This document shows, in pieces, positions 1 through 13,500 of a DNA stretch of 64,000 nucleotides. The notes beneath the pieces were generated by a model, which saw nothing but the letters and a program-made list of their open reading frames with translations, had not been told where the DNA came from and searched no databases. Location of the stretch: NCBI GenBank assembly GCA_023634235.1, contig JAMKCF010000018.1, positions 6,770,768 to 6,834,767 on the forward strand. The letters are read 5' to 3'. Each line of letters starts with the position of its first letter. Within the stretch, counting starts at the first letter, position 1. Source of the stretch: Pisaster brevispinus (lineage: Eukaryota; Echinodermata; Asteroidea; Forcipulatida; Asteriidae). The position numbers were made by a program, and so were the translations under genes.

Positions 1-179
1 GTAGCAACACAATGGTAATAACAGCCTGTACAATTAATACGCTTCCACCACTTATGAAAACTGGGAAAAGCTGCTGACTTGAAGTATAAAATTTAGCGCT
101 AAAATAAAAAAAATGAAATAGATTCTTCATACTAACTACTCTTACCGACAGACAACAAGCTGTGTAGTTTAAATCAATT

Positions 180-457
180 GCCCAATTTCATAGACATGGT
201 TAACGGCCGATTTTGTGCTTACTGCGCAAAATTCCCATTTCATAGCGCTGCTAACCGTAAGCACACGAAAAGGCATGCTAACCTTCTGGTGCTTACTGTA
301 TATGAACATGAATGACGTTACAATTTAAATCCATGGTGAACGCGCAAGGTGACCGCCTAATTTTCTTGCTAACCCGTGAAATGCGCTTATATACGCTTAA
401 GCATTTTTTTCTGCTATAGTTAGCACGAACATTTTGCAGCGCTATGAAATTGGGCCC
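180..457. repeat. GGGCCC-family palindromic MITE-like element
   Basis: The ends are inverted copies of CCCAATTTCATAG, and the right end reads CTATGAAATTGGGCCC. The interior is rich in GCTTACTG / GCTAACC motifs. Elements with the same ends recur at 1995, 5552, 8742, 15362, 16984, 37851, 52893 and 59084. This is the family's longer, more diverged form. No coding capacity is seen. Confidence 0.75.
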
Positions 458-549
458 TGGTTGGGTCGCTCGGCCCATCTGCCGCTTGGAGACAACCTAG
501 CAAATTTGTGAAAATTGTTTGCGTCCTATCCTTAATACATATTCAAACG

Positions 550-930
550 GCGTACTATTAAGTTATTTTTTATACAGCATCGCCAAGGAGCTGACAAAAT
601 AGTGACAGACAGTGATCATGTTTTGTGTGATCAACGATACACATGAAATTGTACAAACCTGTGAAAATTTGTGCTCAATCCGTCGAGCTGAATCCTGAGA
701 AAATAGTGAAAAACCATGCACAGTTTTTAAGTGTTCTTTAATAATTGTTCTTAATTGTAACAAACGAAATCAGCTTTATTTGCAGTTTTGTTTTTCCGGT
801 CACTGTTTTCTCGCATATGACTTCATTCCAGAGGGAAACATTTCACAGAAAAATAGTTGTAAGTAAGAGCTTCATAGTCAGTTTAAACTTTCAGACTAAA
901 AAATTAACAAGAGGGTGTTTTTATCCTACT
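550..930 (-). repeat. Dispersed repeat (GATCACACAAAACATG family), copy 1
   Basis: Reverse-oriented copy of a roughly 350-bp repeat also found at 2335-2668 (+), 11385-11680 (+) and 25850-26150 (-). Shared landmarks are GATCACACAAAACATGA, the CACTATTTTCTCCTGA stretch and GAAATATTTCACAG. It is noncoding; the superfamily is not recognised. Confidence 0.65.
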
Positions 931-933
931 AAT

Positions 934-1087
934 CCAGGGCTCGATTTCACAAAGCCCTAAGATTCATCTTAAGACAAGTTGTTTAAATCGCCGTAGTGAT
1001 TTGTATTGTGACATCACACTTTGCTTAGCAATTAAGATTGATACACAACTTAAGATCAATCTTAGCTCTTTGTGAAATCGGCCCCAG
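934..1087. repeat. Small palindromic element (TCGATTTCACAAAG ends)
   Basis: Begins GGGCTCGATTTCACAAAG and ends CTTTGTGAAATCGGCCCC, so the ends are inverted repeats. The interior holds an imperfect palindrome around AAGATTCATCTTAAG / CTTAAGATCAATCTTAG. Related diverged copies lie at 4975, 5223, 14560, 58941 and 59677. Confidence 0.65.
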
Positions 1088-1994
1088 AACAAGTAAAAAC
1101 TCTCTTCTCACACCCAAATTCAAATTTCATAATTTCATACTTTTTTTTTCAGAGGCAGCATTTTTTCAAATGTTTGTTTTTTGTCTTGGAAACAGGATCT
1201 GTGTGTGTCTGTTTATAAAACACATTTCTGACAAACAGTCAACAAAAGCCAGCCCGTTGAAACATGAACCCTCGGCAGATGTCGTCTGACTGAGGCTACA
1301 GTTATAATGTTGCAATGTGGCAATATATTTACGACCCACATCTGACGGAAAGTTTTACGGTTCTTGGTAACAAACACGATTGTTTGTTTTAAAGAAGACA
1401 TATAGTGGGTCAATTTCATTACCACCGAGCAAATTTTAAAAGACATGATTTAATGATTGTTGTTTGCTGGGCAACGGCGTAACGGGTGGGGGCGGCAATT
1501 GATGTCCGCCCCCACCCCCTTTTGAAATTTTGACTTTTGAGAATAAAATGTAACATTTTTATGATAAGATCATTTCAATGTTTGTAAACCTATTTTTCCC
1601 ATGTACACGCAGAGAATGTTGACACTCACGTCAGGAGTACATGGCATAACCGTTACAGCGCTGGGCGGTTTAGTGAAACATGCAAACGAAAACTACAGTT
1701 TCAATATTGGTCAGATGTGCCCCCACCATAAAAAAAACAACACCACCAAAACGGTGCACCCCATTAGGTGTGCCTCCTTGGCTAAAAATGTTACCCTATG
1801 TTATAGTTTCTGCGCTGTTGCTGGGTGAAAATTGGCACACTCCACAATAGGGAGTGGATCAATGCACCATTAAATGGAGGCACTCGAACATGTTTATATA
1901 ATATACATGGCAAGGATATCAAACATCAGTGTTTAGTGAGTCTGAAAGCTACTATTGTATCGTACATTGGATGTAAATGAGGTAGACTCAATCA
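1088..1994. other. Intergenic stretch without a recognisable gene
   Basis: Short open frames here have no recognisable domain or splice context. The stretch contains a perfect GC-rich hairpin at 1484-1517 (12-bp arms GGGTGGGGGCGG and complement, 10-nt loop). Otherwise it is AT-rich unique-looking DNA. Confidence 0.5.
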
Positions 1995-2187
1995 GGGCCC
2001 AATTTCATAGAGCTGCTTAAGCAGAAAATAATGCTTAACAATTTACTGCTAAGCAGAAATGAGCAGGATACCAGTCACAAGTTGTACACGTGACATTGTA
2101 GTTTGGCTGGTAACCTTATTCTAGTAAGCACAATTTTATTGTGCTTAACAAATTGTTGTGCTTAAGCAGCTCTATGAAATTGGGCCC
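1995..2187. repeat. GGGCCC-family palindromic MITE-like element
   Basis: Clean 193-bp copy. The left end is GGGCCCAATTTCATAGAGCT and the right end is its reverse complement, with arms extending through GCTTAAGCA. The interior carries the family motif 'accagtcacaag ... ttggctggtaacc'. It has no open reading frame and is a good reference copy for this family. Confidence 0.85.
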
Positions 2188-2334
2188 AGGTGTGGTGTAT
2201 AAAATCCCAACTCCTTTACTATACTCTTATGCAACACTTTATAAACAGTTAGATGCGGATGAATATAACCTAATTAGATCATAATGTAGTGCAAGGCCAC
2301 TGAGGTATAAATATATGTTTCTTTTATTGTAGCA

Positions 2335-2668
2335 GATACGACACGTTTACTGATTCTGAAGTCTAATCCTAAAATACATTTTCTGTGAAATATTTTCTCT
2401 CTGAAATGAAGTCATAATCGAGAAAACTGTATCAAAACCTAATTAACGCAACAGCTGGTTTCGGCTACTAAATCTAAAACATAAAACAATAATGTGTTCA
2501 CCACCTGAGAATCGTGCGCTTAGTGTTTTTCACTATTACTTTTCTCCTGACTCGTCACACAATGGATTAATCCCAAATTTTCACAGGTAAGTTATTTCAT
2601 AAACTACGGTTGATCACACAAAACATGAACACTGTCCCGACTATTGACAGCTCTACTAATCCTGTATA
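2335..2668 (+). repeat. Dispersed repeat (GATCACACAAAACATG family), copy 2
   Basis: Forward copy of the ~350-bp repeat at 550-930. It includes GTTGATCACACAAAACATGA near 2610 and the TTTCACTATTACTTTTCTCC stretch. It is noncoding. Confidence 0.65.
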
Positions 2669-2689
2669 CCTTCCAGATTTGACTTGGCC

Positions 2690-4765
2690 ATTCTTGGTTA
2701 TTGGTCAGAGACAGTATGTTGGGGAAATTTACTCAGCTCAATTTTTGGGTTTTGGGGGGTATTAGCTGTACTACTACTAGAACTAGGCCGTGAAAATATC
2801 TTCTATTTGCTTATCTTCTATTTGCGTATGACCATTTTCCCAGGCTGTCAGGTTTTTTTCTGGTGTAATTTGCCCATTCAATAATCACAAGTGAAACCCA
2901 AACAAATTTTGCTAGGTTTCACTTGGTGTGTTTTTCATCACAGTGATTGAATCTGTGCACGTTTGAACTTGACTACCATGAAGGATACACGAAGACAAAC
3001 CACCGGTAGTCACTATTATAGTCTACAATACAAAATAATTTTCAGCTCTAAGCTTGACAAAATGGGGCTGAAAATTAGGGGCCATGTTGCTAATTACACC
3101 AATGCTATTGAATACATCAATGGTATGTCTTTTATGTTAAGTCATAATGTTTTTAGTTTGCTCGGTTTCTTTCAGTGGTCGGTTGGGGATCATTACCACT
3201 GGTCAGAATACACTCCCTCCAACCAAATCGCAGACCCACCCCTGAAACATTGGCGCATTGCTAATCAAGAGAGGGCGCCTGTCAGTTCGTGCCAGACGCA
3301 TGTTTTACGTCTTCGGAAACATCATCATCAGCAAGCCAAAAGATAAACGTCGCAATAATGACAACGAACACACAACGCTGTGATTGAATGCCACTCTGCA
3401 GTATTTTATAGAAGTTGTTATGTTGTAGTGACAAAGAGAACTTATTGGAGGTAATATTTCAAAGCTATTTTTGTTCTAATTCCCGAAAGATTACGTAGAC
3501 AATCGGTATTGACTAAGTTCCCTAAAGTTTTCCTTGTCCGCAAACTAGGCAAAATATCGGTAACGCATACGCTTCGTTGACTTTTTACTGCAAGTGAGGC
3601 TGGGGCAAATAAATAGTACAAGTTTTATAGTTTTTTTTAGTGCGCCAAAGGCGCAAGATGGGGAACTGGATCCTGGCCTCGCTCTACCTATTGTTGAAAT
3701 GTGAAATACTCATGGGATGGGCGCCATTTCAGCAAGCACTTTTGTTAATTTTATTATTCTTTGCCCTTGAACATGTTGAAACTTGAATTGATTATTATAA
3801 TTATATTTATAAAAATAACTTAAGATTGATTTACTCCGTCTACCATGTCTACCTGACTGAACACTACTGACTGAGTGATGAGTGACTGAAGTGATAGTGA
3901 CTGATAGATTAGATTGTGCGCACTCACTGAGTCACTGCCTGATGACGATTGACTGTCAACATGGTCAAGACCCAATATAATTAACCCTCAACAAGAGACT
4001 ATTTTATTATTATTATTGTTATTATTGGTTTATTAAAATTCAAACATCGCAGCCCAAGGGCTGAATTGAGTTTAAAAGACATACAACAAGAAAAATATTA
4101 TTGGAATATTGATTGCTTAAAAAAAAAGAGAGTAGCTTACTGAAATGGCGTGCAGTGCAAATTGTACACTTCAGCCCAAGTTCCCTGTCTTCAATCTTGC
4201 GGCTGTGCCTTTGTGGCACTCTCCATAAAGTGCAATCTATGGGCAGTCGGCATGGTCGGGGGGGGGGGGGGGGGGGGTGGGGATACCGGGGCTAGGGCCA
4301 GGGGCTGGTAAGTGGCCTGTGGATTTTCCGGTCTGTGACTAGACTAGGTTGACAGTATGGGTGGCTGCGAACTATCTTGAAACCATGCCTTTATATGGCT
4401 GCTTTTGTTGGGCTTGGGAGGTCATTTAAATCAAGTTTTATTCTGCCTGATTTAATTTGGCAGTTGATATTTTATTGGCGACGGTAGACTAAAATTTTTG
4501 AAATGCTATGTTACCGTACGGCAATTTAAGAATTTATTTGCCTCTAAAAAGAAAAACTCATTGGGAGCCACAAAGGAGAGAAAGGACAGGATGTAGGAGG
4601 AGTCAAATTTAACAAAAACAAAAATAAGAAGAATTCTTGTTTTAGGAGATGAAAAAAAAAAAAAAAGACACTATGACTCGATCATGCAACATTGCTTGTG
4701 AAGGACAGTAATGTGGACCTCCGACCACTCGAATATGAAGCCATGTTGGAAATGTTGGTAATTCT
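2690..4765. other. Gene-poor intergenic region with low-complexity tracts
   Basis: No gene is supported. A 127-aa open frame at 2963-3346 has no recognisable domain. There is a GACTGA/GTGA-rich low-complexity patch at about 3850-3960, an ATT-rich microsatellite at about 4004-4030 and a roughly 20-nt G run at about 4258-4277. Confidence 0.5.
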
Positions 4766-4935
4766 CCAACATTAGGGCTAGATAACTCAGTTGGTAGAGC
4801 ACCGGCCCGTTAATCCCGAGGTCGTGGGTTCAAATCTCGCTCTAGAATTTGTCTTTGCTCAATCCCAAATTAATTAAAACTTACCCAGTCAATTTCCCTT
4901 CAAGGGTCTTTTTACTTGAAATTTACATCCAGTTA
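4766..4935 (+). repeat. tRNA(Asn)-like SINE, copy 1
   Basis: A tRNA-like head at 4776-4846 has an A box (AACTCAGTTGGTAGAGC) and B box (GGGTTCAAATC) and a GTTAAT anticodon-loop region, giving a GTT-like anticodon. It is followed by a non-tRNA tail (TTTGTCTTTGCTCAAT, then TTACCCAGTCAATTTCC). The same head plus tail occurs at 10121 (+) and 63845 (-). All copies are preceded by CCAACAT, so this is a retroposon family rather than a tRNA gene. Confidence 0.75.
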
Positions 4936-4974
4936 CAGGCCTTGAACTTCGCTCTGGAAGGGGCACGGCGAGTT

Positions 4975-5073
4975 AAAACAAGTTACTCGTCCTAACTTAG
5001 GACTAGCCTTAAGTTTTTAATAACTCCTAGGACTAGTCCTAAGTTAGGACTATCTTTGTGAAGTTGACCCCAG
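4975..5073. repeat. TTAGGACTAG palindromic element
   Basis: A self-complementary run of CCTAACTTAGGACTAG and AGGACTAGTCCTAAGTTAGG units ends in TTTGTGAAGTTGACCCCA. Related copies lie at 58941-59083 and 59677-59837, and a half copy is at about 5223-5283. It lies just upstream of GTF2H1. Confidence 0.7.
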
Positions 5074-5321
5074 GTCAAATAAGTCTGTAGCTTGTATTAT
5101 TTAACTCCAGGCCTCGAAATAACCCACGCACGGTACCCACAGCAAATGCCATGGTGCCCTGTGGTGCCCTTTGCAAGGTTCCAATACAAATTTACATTTT
5201 CCTCATCATAGAATGCCTGTTATCCTTACCAGAGGAAAAGTGCCGAGATAAGACTAGTCTTAACTCATTGTGAAATCCACCCCTGTTTTGTCTTTTTTTA
5301 TCACAGGCCGGGGAGTAAACA

Positions 5322-7481
5322 ATGGCAACATCTTCGGAGGAGGTGCTGCTCATTATCAACCAGGTGCGTCTTCACAAGAGTGATGGGTCATTGTACCTCA
5401 TGGCCGAGCGTCTTGCCTGGCAGGATGACAACAAAGACTACTTCACAGTCAGTCATCACTACAGAGACATCAAACGTAAGAAACACTGGAGTTGTTGTAT
5501 TGTCTCAAAGGGGGTGTGTTGTCAAGATCAAAGCAGGCCATTCTAGAGTAAGGCCCAATTTCATAGAGTTGCTTAAGCAGCAAAAATTGCTTAGCAATTT
5601 TCTGCTTTGCGAAAAAGAGCAGGATACCACATACCAGCCACCGTTGGAACATATTACATGATATTTTGGCTGGTAGCCTTATTCTGGTAAGCATAGTTTT
5701 ATTGTGCCTGTACGTTTTTGTGCTAAAGCAGATCTATGAAATTTTGCCAAGATGTCTTACCCCTAGGCAACCAAGATTGCCCGTAGCTAGAGCCAGTTCT
5801 CATCCTTTATTTTAGCAGGCGGTACCGCAACAATTTAATAGATGTTAAATTTGCATTGTGGCGTGTCGTGGCCGAGCGGATAAGAGCACCGAACTCAAGC
5901 TCCTATGTTTCTGATCGGCAGGGTGTGGGTTCGAGTCCCGGTCTTGACACTTGTGTCCTTGAGCAAGACATTTTACCATTATTGCTTCGTCATTCAGATG
6001 GGACGTAAAGCCATAGGTCCCATGTGTTGTGTAATGCTCGAATAAAAACCCAGTGACACTTATCGCAAAGAGAAGGGGTTGCCCCGGTGTTTCTGGCAGT
6101 GGCTGCTGAGTGCGCTGCAGCACCTTGTAAATCCGTACAAGGTGTTTGGGTCTCATAATTAAATAGCCTCAAAAACCTGCCTGAAAATAAATTATGAAAA
6201 GTGCTTTGAGACGCCCGTAGAAAGCGCTATATAAAAACTAATTATTATTATTATTATTATTATCGGGGATAAAGAATATTATAACATCCTTTTAAAGATG
6301 AAATTCCAGGCCTGGAGCATCCCAAATTGCAAGTAAAGTTTGCCTCCGTTGAGACCATTTTGGACTTTTTTGTTTTCCTTTATAAAGAACAAAAGATTAG
6401 TCAAGAAACGAGCATTAAAGTCCAGCTGCAGGTAGTCTTGCACGACGGCAAGAGCAGCAAGTTCCACTTCGCAAACCGAGAAGGTCCCCCAACTCAGACG
6501 AGGGACAGAGCCGTCGTCAAGGAGCTTCTCCAGCAGCTGCTGCCCAAGTTCAGGCACATGGTCAACAAGGAGCTGGAAGAGAAGAACCGCATCTTGCAGG
6601 ACGACCCCGAGTTGTTCCAGCTGTACAAGGACCTTGTCATCAGCAAGGTGATGACGGCAGACGAGTTTTGGGCCAACCGCAAGTCCATGGTAAGAGGTGT
6701 TCTCCAATTCCTCAGTAAAATTCCTCTCCAAAAAGAAGAAAATTACATTTTTCGCACAAGTTTAAAAACACAAAAGATCAAAAGTACTAAGTTTAAAAAA
6801 AACGGATAAAATATTTCACCCAAAACAATGCACAAAGATTAAAAAAAGCCTGTATCCACTGCTAGTCTAGCTATAGTAGACAGAAAAAGATAAACAATAT
6901 ATACAAAGTTTATGAACTAACATTCATCTTTTATACATCACTTTGAAGAGTGTAGTCCATCGCCGTTTTTCAGTGGTCCATATTTCAAATAAAATAGGGT
7001 TAACTTTCAACACTGATTTAGCCAGTCGAACTGCTGGGAGAGACTTTTGACTGGTCCTCTGGTGTTTTATTAACTGGCATTTGGATCAGCGGACAACTGA
7101 TAAGGGAGAACGCTGGTGAAGATGACGATTAGTGCGAGCAGTTGCATGCTACCATTTCTAGGAAAGGCGTGACTAGTATAAGTTTGCCATGAAGTGGCTG
7201 GCTATTGTCGTCCAAAATACTACAAAACAGACCACTTACCTGCCCCGGGTATAGAGAGTCTACCAACTGCAAACACAACCTTGTCATTCTCCCTACTTTC
7301 CTTCCCAGATATATATCTTTATTTTCAAAGTGTTCCCACCCGAGCCTGTCAAACATTAATGGGCATCTCTATAAAGGGCTGGGCTTAATGAGTTGTTACA
7401 TTTTGAAATGGGATTTTTGTTGCTATTCAGAATTTATGTCTAACCAGAATTTAGTAGAGTAGTAGTAGTAGTAGTAGTAGC

Positions 7482-7522
<41 letters not shown>

Positions 7523-10500
7523 AATGCTAGAGATCGTCTTCAGAGGACGCCATCTGGGAAGCCTTGATGGACGCTTTCCACAGTGGTTTCAGGGTTTGAA
7601 TTACATGGAGGCCACGCAGGCCATGGCCTCTGTTGCCCTGGTCTTGGCCCTGGTGACTCTTCAAATGTTTCCAATAGACTGTAAGATTTTCCTGTAGAGT
7701 GCCCTTTGCGCAAAATGAAAATGGCCTTGCCCTCTCAAAGTTGTGATTTCAGGCCTACGGTTTCTTGTTGCGCTGCATGCTTCATCTGGTCGACGTAGGG
7801 GAGTCTCCTCCTGCCCCTGCTCCAAGCTCAATCGACGAGTTCCCAAAACACTAGCGGGAATGCAGCTACATGTAGCTCTAGATTTCTCACCCTTCCAAAA
7901 TGCAATTGTGTTTCTCCTTTCTTTTTGCCTAGGTCACACCAAAGGAGCCGAGTAGCAGTAGCAATGCGTCAACAGTCCAGCAGGGCGTGGGTGTGTCGGC
8001 AGCATTCCTATCCGACATTAAACCACAGACTGACGGCTGCAATGGGGTCAAGTATAACCTGACGGCAGATATCATCGAGGCAATCTTCAGGATTTATCCA
8101 ACCGGTACTTGCTGCAGGGTTTGCCCTGTTTTTTTTTATTGACTGGCCAGCAGGACCAGTCAGCTTCTAATTTCACTAGTCTGGCAGCTTTTTCAATAGT
8201 CCATATTTCAATTTGAAATTTTGATGTTTTTCAACATTGAACTAGCCAGTCGGACCACTTTGGGTGAATTTTGACTGGTCCTCAGGTGTTTTAACTGGCA
8301 TTCGGCCAGCCGGGTACCAGTCCCAACAGTGTGAACTTCATGGCATTTTGGCTGGTAACCTTTGTTATTGACAGACCCTGGTTCGATTCCCTCCTATGAA
8401 CACTATGTGGATTGGGTTTTCAGTCCCTTCCTGATGGTGTAGGCTTTCCCTGGAATAATTATCTGGGGTTTTTCCTCCCACATCTAAAACTGAAACTTCC
8501 TTTCTTGTCTTCTCTCCATGGGGTTCTTGGTTAAATACAGTGATCAAGTTCACTTTTCTGAGAGTCCTTGGCTTCACAACCAGAATTAATTAATGAAAAA
8601 ATATAATAAAATGGTGCACGTGTTGTCTGAATCGGCCAACCCCAGTGCGAGGGTGGTTTAGTCGACACCATATTAGTCTCGGCTGTTTGAGGCCTGTTGG
8701 ATCTGTCCAAAGAACAGCAATATGGTTGTGGAGGGAGGGTAGGGCCCAATTTCATAAAACTGTTCAGCAGAAAATACTGCGCAGCAAATTTTGTTGTTAC
8801 TCAAAGAAAATGAGTTGGGTACCAGTCGCAACAGTGTCAACTTAATGGCATTTTGGCTGGTAACCGGTTTTTTACTAAGCATGAATTTTAATAAAACAAA
8901 GTGCAATGAAATGACATGCCATTAATCAGGACGAGAGGATTAACAACTACATTATTGGAATTTGTTGCAGTACGAAAGAAGCACGCCGAGAACGTCCCAC
9001 AGAACATGACCGAGAAGGAATTCTGGACGCGCTTTTTCCAGTCGCAGTATTTCCATCGAGACCGAATCCACGGGAGTCAGAAGGACATCTTCACTGAGTG
9101 CGCCAACGACGATGAGAAAGGTCCGTTGAAACGCAACAGTCTGCTCACTGAGCTTTCTGTTTGTGCTTTAACGTTTCTTTTATCTTTAAGCAAATTTGAA
9201 TCCTCGATTCTGATTGGTTGATCCATGGTGACAACAGTGTGAATCCATATTGCTCGGTCAATATCACACCCTGCATATTAACCCTGCTGTTCTATTTCTG
9301 CATATCGCGCTATTTAAAGCTGCGCGACAAGTTAGTTATTCGTTTATGTATCAGTTATTTATTATTTTGTTATTGTTTCTTTCTTCTTTTTTTTTTTCAG
9401 AGATGAAAGAAGAAGCAAACTTGACAAAAAGCGATCCACTGTTAAATATTGAGGGTCTGTCTGACAGCACCTTAGACGAGGTAAGTAGACCGGTACCCTG
9501 AATTATCGGCAGCCTACTAAACGCAAAACTATTGTAGACCATGTAACCCTTGTTTGTTACAAAAAGAATGACTGTGTACATTCAAGGTCATTTCCTGGAA
9601 GGCAAGATACTACACTGGGCATATAGAAAGTTTGACATTCCTTGTCATAATTTCCGTATAAATTCCAGAAAATAGCAGCTGAATAAATTTTGGAGATGGG
9701 TTCCCTTTCTTCCTATCAAAACTTGATAAAAATCAGACAGTACAATCTCCATGAAATACGCAACTTTAAGTTTTCTTCCGATGAGCTGTGTACGAATTGT
9801 GCCTGTGGAAAGGTCATGCTCTGTGGCTCTTTTGTAAACGTGATGTCACAGGTCACATGGGTCTACAGGAATTCGCGCTTAACCAGCTCGCTTGGATGGT
9901 CCCAATAATACACACAACTTTTGCACAACAGGCAGCGTGTGTTGGTTGTGGGTAGGTGTACACATTCATGCGGGGGACCTACAACAGAGGACAGTAGGGT
10001 GCCAGTTTGAGGTAAGGTTCCCAGTCAGAGAGTGTGTACAAAGCCAATGGGAGCTGTTGCCATAAGTATAAACAAAAGAAGATTTCGAATAATAGGTATT
10101 GACTAATAGGGAGACCGCCAACATACGGCTGGATAGCTCAGTTGGTAGAGCGCCGGTACGTTAATCCGGAGGTCGTTGGTTCAAGTCCCGCTCCAGTCAA
10201 TTTTTCTTTGTTCAAAACCCCCAACATTATATAAAATTTACCCAGTCAGTTTCCTTTGTGGTTTATTACTTGACATATCTAAATAAAAGAGGGACAATAG
10301 GAGGTTCCCAATGGCAGATGGTTCCACACTTGTGTGTGTTGGTTTCTCATCAGTGCACCAGTTCCAGTTTGTGCACCAGTGAGTTCTAACCTTTAGTTCT
10401 GGAATTACTTGGGGGCCACGGAGGGTCCAGGGCCTCTGTTGCCCTGCTCTTGGCCGTGGTGCCCCTCCTAAGATACCCGAGAGACTTTAAGATTTTCCGG

Positions 10501-13500
10501 AAGGGAGTGCTCTTAACAAAAATGAAAATGGCCATGCTCTTTTAAAGATGAAATTCAAGGCCTGAATCTTGTTGCTGTGACTTGGCATGACATTTTTATT
10601 TATTTATTTTTTACTCAAGGGTTACGGGTCCAAGAAAGATGGTCCGAGGTCTCAGGCAACCAACCACCTCATCAACGCATCAATTATCAAGAGGTTTAAC
10701 CACCACAACGCAAGAGTCTTAAGTATATCAGAACAAAAGGGGTGAGTAGCTACTATTTTTTTATTGTTATGTATTTCCGGTATTGAAACCAAGGATGCCT
10801 CATAAATGAACTTTAATCACTGTAGCTCGGAAGCATTGAGGAAACCTGTTAAGCAAGGGTACTTGCTTTGTGAGCCAGAAACACCGGGGTTAACCCCTAC
10901 TTTTCCACGATAAGTGTTTCTTTTACCTCTACTACCAATCCTAGTGCACAGGACCTATGGCTCAATGTCCCATCTGAAGGACAAAGCAATTATGCTGAAG
11001 TATCTTGCTCAAGGTCACAATTGTCAAGACCGGGACTCGAACCCACACTCTGCTTATCAGAAACATCAGAGCTCTTAACCACTCAACCACGATATGCTAT
11101 AAAGACTATCCAACTGTTAAAAGTTTCATCACCATTGTGGCGTGTCGTGGCCGAGCGGATAAGAGCGCCGGCAAACTCAAGCTCTTGTGTTTCTGATCAG
11201 CAGAGTGTGGGTTCGAGTCCAGTGACACTTGTGTCCTTAAGAAAGACACGCTGCGTTCGTCGGATGGGACGTAAAGCCGTAGGTCCCGCGTGTTGAGTAA
11301 TGCATGTAAAAGAACGCGGTGGTTCGTTTCCTCTTGAAGGGTTATACAGGATAAGGTGAAGAGAAAAAAACATCATTGTTTAATTTTAGTCTAAAAGCTG
11401 ACTGACCAAGAATTCATATGAGAACCATTCTTTCAGTGAACTAAAGACATATTCAGGAAAACTGTGTAAAAATAAATAAAAAAATGCAACAGCTGAGGAC
11501 AATGTATTTACATGCTGAAATTGTGCGTGGTTTTTCACTATTTTCTCCTGACACAACGAATTAAACCCAAGTTTTCACAGGTTTGTTATTTCATGTGTAT
11601 GGTTGATCACACAAAACATGAACACTGTCTGCGACTGTTTTGTCAGCTCTACCAATCCTGTCTAATACATTTAAAAGTTAGATGGATGTAAATGGAGCTA
11701 CGTATGAACTGAAAGTTGCATTTCTGTGATCTCCCTCGAATAGCGCCCCTGCAACGAGTAACGGTCTCCCGCCAGGCACTGCGTCTGCCGCAAACACCCC
11801 AAACCATCAAGACGCCAGCGGTCAAACAGCGCCCCCTACAAAGAGGAGGCGTCTCAAAGAGGCCATCGAGATTGATGACTTGGTTCCAACGACAAGTGCC
11901 ACGCCCGTTGTACTGAAGCTGGAGAGAACAGATAGGTAGGCGAGAGACTCAAAAGCCCCATATGCGTGTCTCGATGCGCATGACCGGCGCTCAAAAGATT
12001 TGGGGGGAAATCCCCATCCAAGCAACATATTAAAGCAGCCATCACGGCATGCTGACCATGCTGACTCTGAAACAGTACTGGGCACAATTACAAAACCTGT
12101 AAACTACAGCATGGCGCCCATCTCGGCAGCTTGATTTCTTTTTTTAACTGTACTCGATTTCCCCAAGATGCATTGTGGTATATTTTTAAGATGGTGCTAG
12201 TGCATAAGGCTGGCCTATTTGAGGTGGCAAGCCCAAGTAGTTTAACCCTCAAACACGGCACTTCTTTGGTCCCCACGAATGCCTGTTACGTTGTCAAGTT
12301 ACCTATGCTTCCAAGTATTTTACATACTTTAAGAGGGTTTGTTTTGCACTTTCTCAATAAATGTTTTTGTCCATGTGTGTTATTTACATATCTGGGTAGC
12401 CAGGATTAACTTAATAAGCTTATTTGTTTGTATAATTAATTCAGTTTTTTCATTTGGATACATTTGCAAGTGACATACCCATTTTGATTGTAAAGGATGC
12501 AAAGTTTTGTCCTGACCCCTCCTGACCAAATCACTGACCCTTGTTGATTGACACCCCTGTAGGACAAGTGGCATGGTCCAGCTTAGGATATCATGGCTAA
12601 TTTTTATTATAAAGAATGCAGAGTTTTGTCCTGCCCCCCTCCTGACCGAATCACTGACCCCTGTCGATTGACACCCCCTCAAGGACGTGTGGCATGGTCC
12701 AGCTTAGGATATCATAGCTAACACTCTTGACATGCTAAATAGGAATATTCAAATTAGGAGCGTTGTTGTTGTTGTTGTTTAGATACTACCATGGGCCAAC
12801 TCCAGTCAACCAATCACAATACAGCTCTTCGAGTGAGGTCATGCAAGCAGTAAAACACGTTAAACACCAATTAATGGGGCCACAGACGAACCTAACAAAG
12901 GTAATATATAACCTTGTCTATCTCAGGCCTATCAAAGTGTACTTATCCATAACACAAATGAGATGAATTATATAACATGTTTTGACTCTTACATCGATGT
13001 GTAATAAGCACTCAGTGCTTTCCAGAGTTCTGTGAAAGAAATCTGCAGGCAAATCACCGTCCTCGGGTGGGATTCGAACCCACAACCTTTGCATTGCTAG
13101 AGCAGATGTCTTTTCCACTACACCACCGAGCTAGCCCGGCAGCTAGAGGCAGTTCGAATCTTATTTTTTAGCAGCAGTAATGAGATAAATCTTCTCTTAG
13201 TGATAGTTCAAAGCAGGTTAAAATAGTCTTTTCTCTTTTTGATTCTGGATTTGTAAAAATTCTGGTCTGGTAAAAAAGGTTGAGCCACCAGCCCTGCAGT
13301 CTTGTGGATTTTTCATCCAACTTCGAAGCCTGTGACGCTTCTCTATGGGACTAGATGTTGAGGACTCATTAAGTGTGGCTGTGCATGTATGCGGTGGTGC
13401 TGTCGAGCTGGCCATATCGGAAATTAGACTTGTGCCGCGTTAAAGTTCGGACGGAAACGGGAATTGCGCGCATGGCAGCCAGGAAGAGAATCGCTGCTCA

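Noticed and set aside
2963..3346. 127-aa plus-strand frame
   Set aside because: No recognisable domain and no convincing start; composition looks intergenic.
4258..4277. G-quadruplex regulatory element in a run of about 20 G
   Set aside because: Simple homopolymer with no nearby gene start; similar G/C runs occur at 25075, 45880, 50288 and 54770 and look like slippage.
5863..5950. Candidate functional tRNA-Leu gene
   Set aside because: Variable arm and acceptor stem do not fold properly and at least five dispersed copies share a SINE body.
10127..10198. Candidate functional tRNA-Asn gene
   Set aside because: Stem mismatches, plus the same non-tRNA tail at three loci, mark it as a SINE head.
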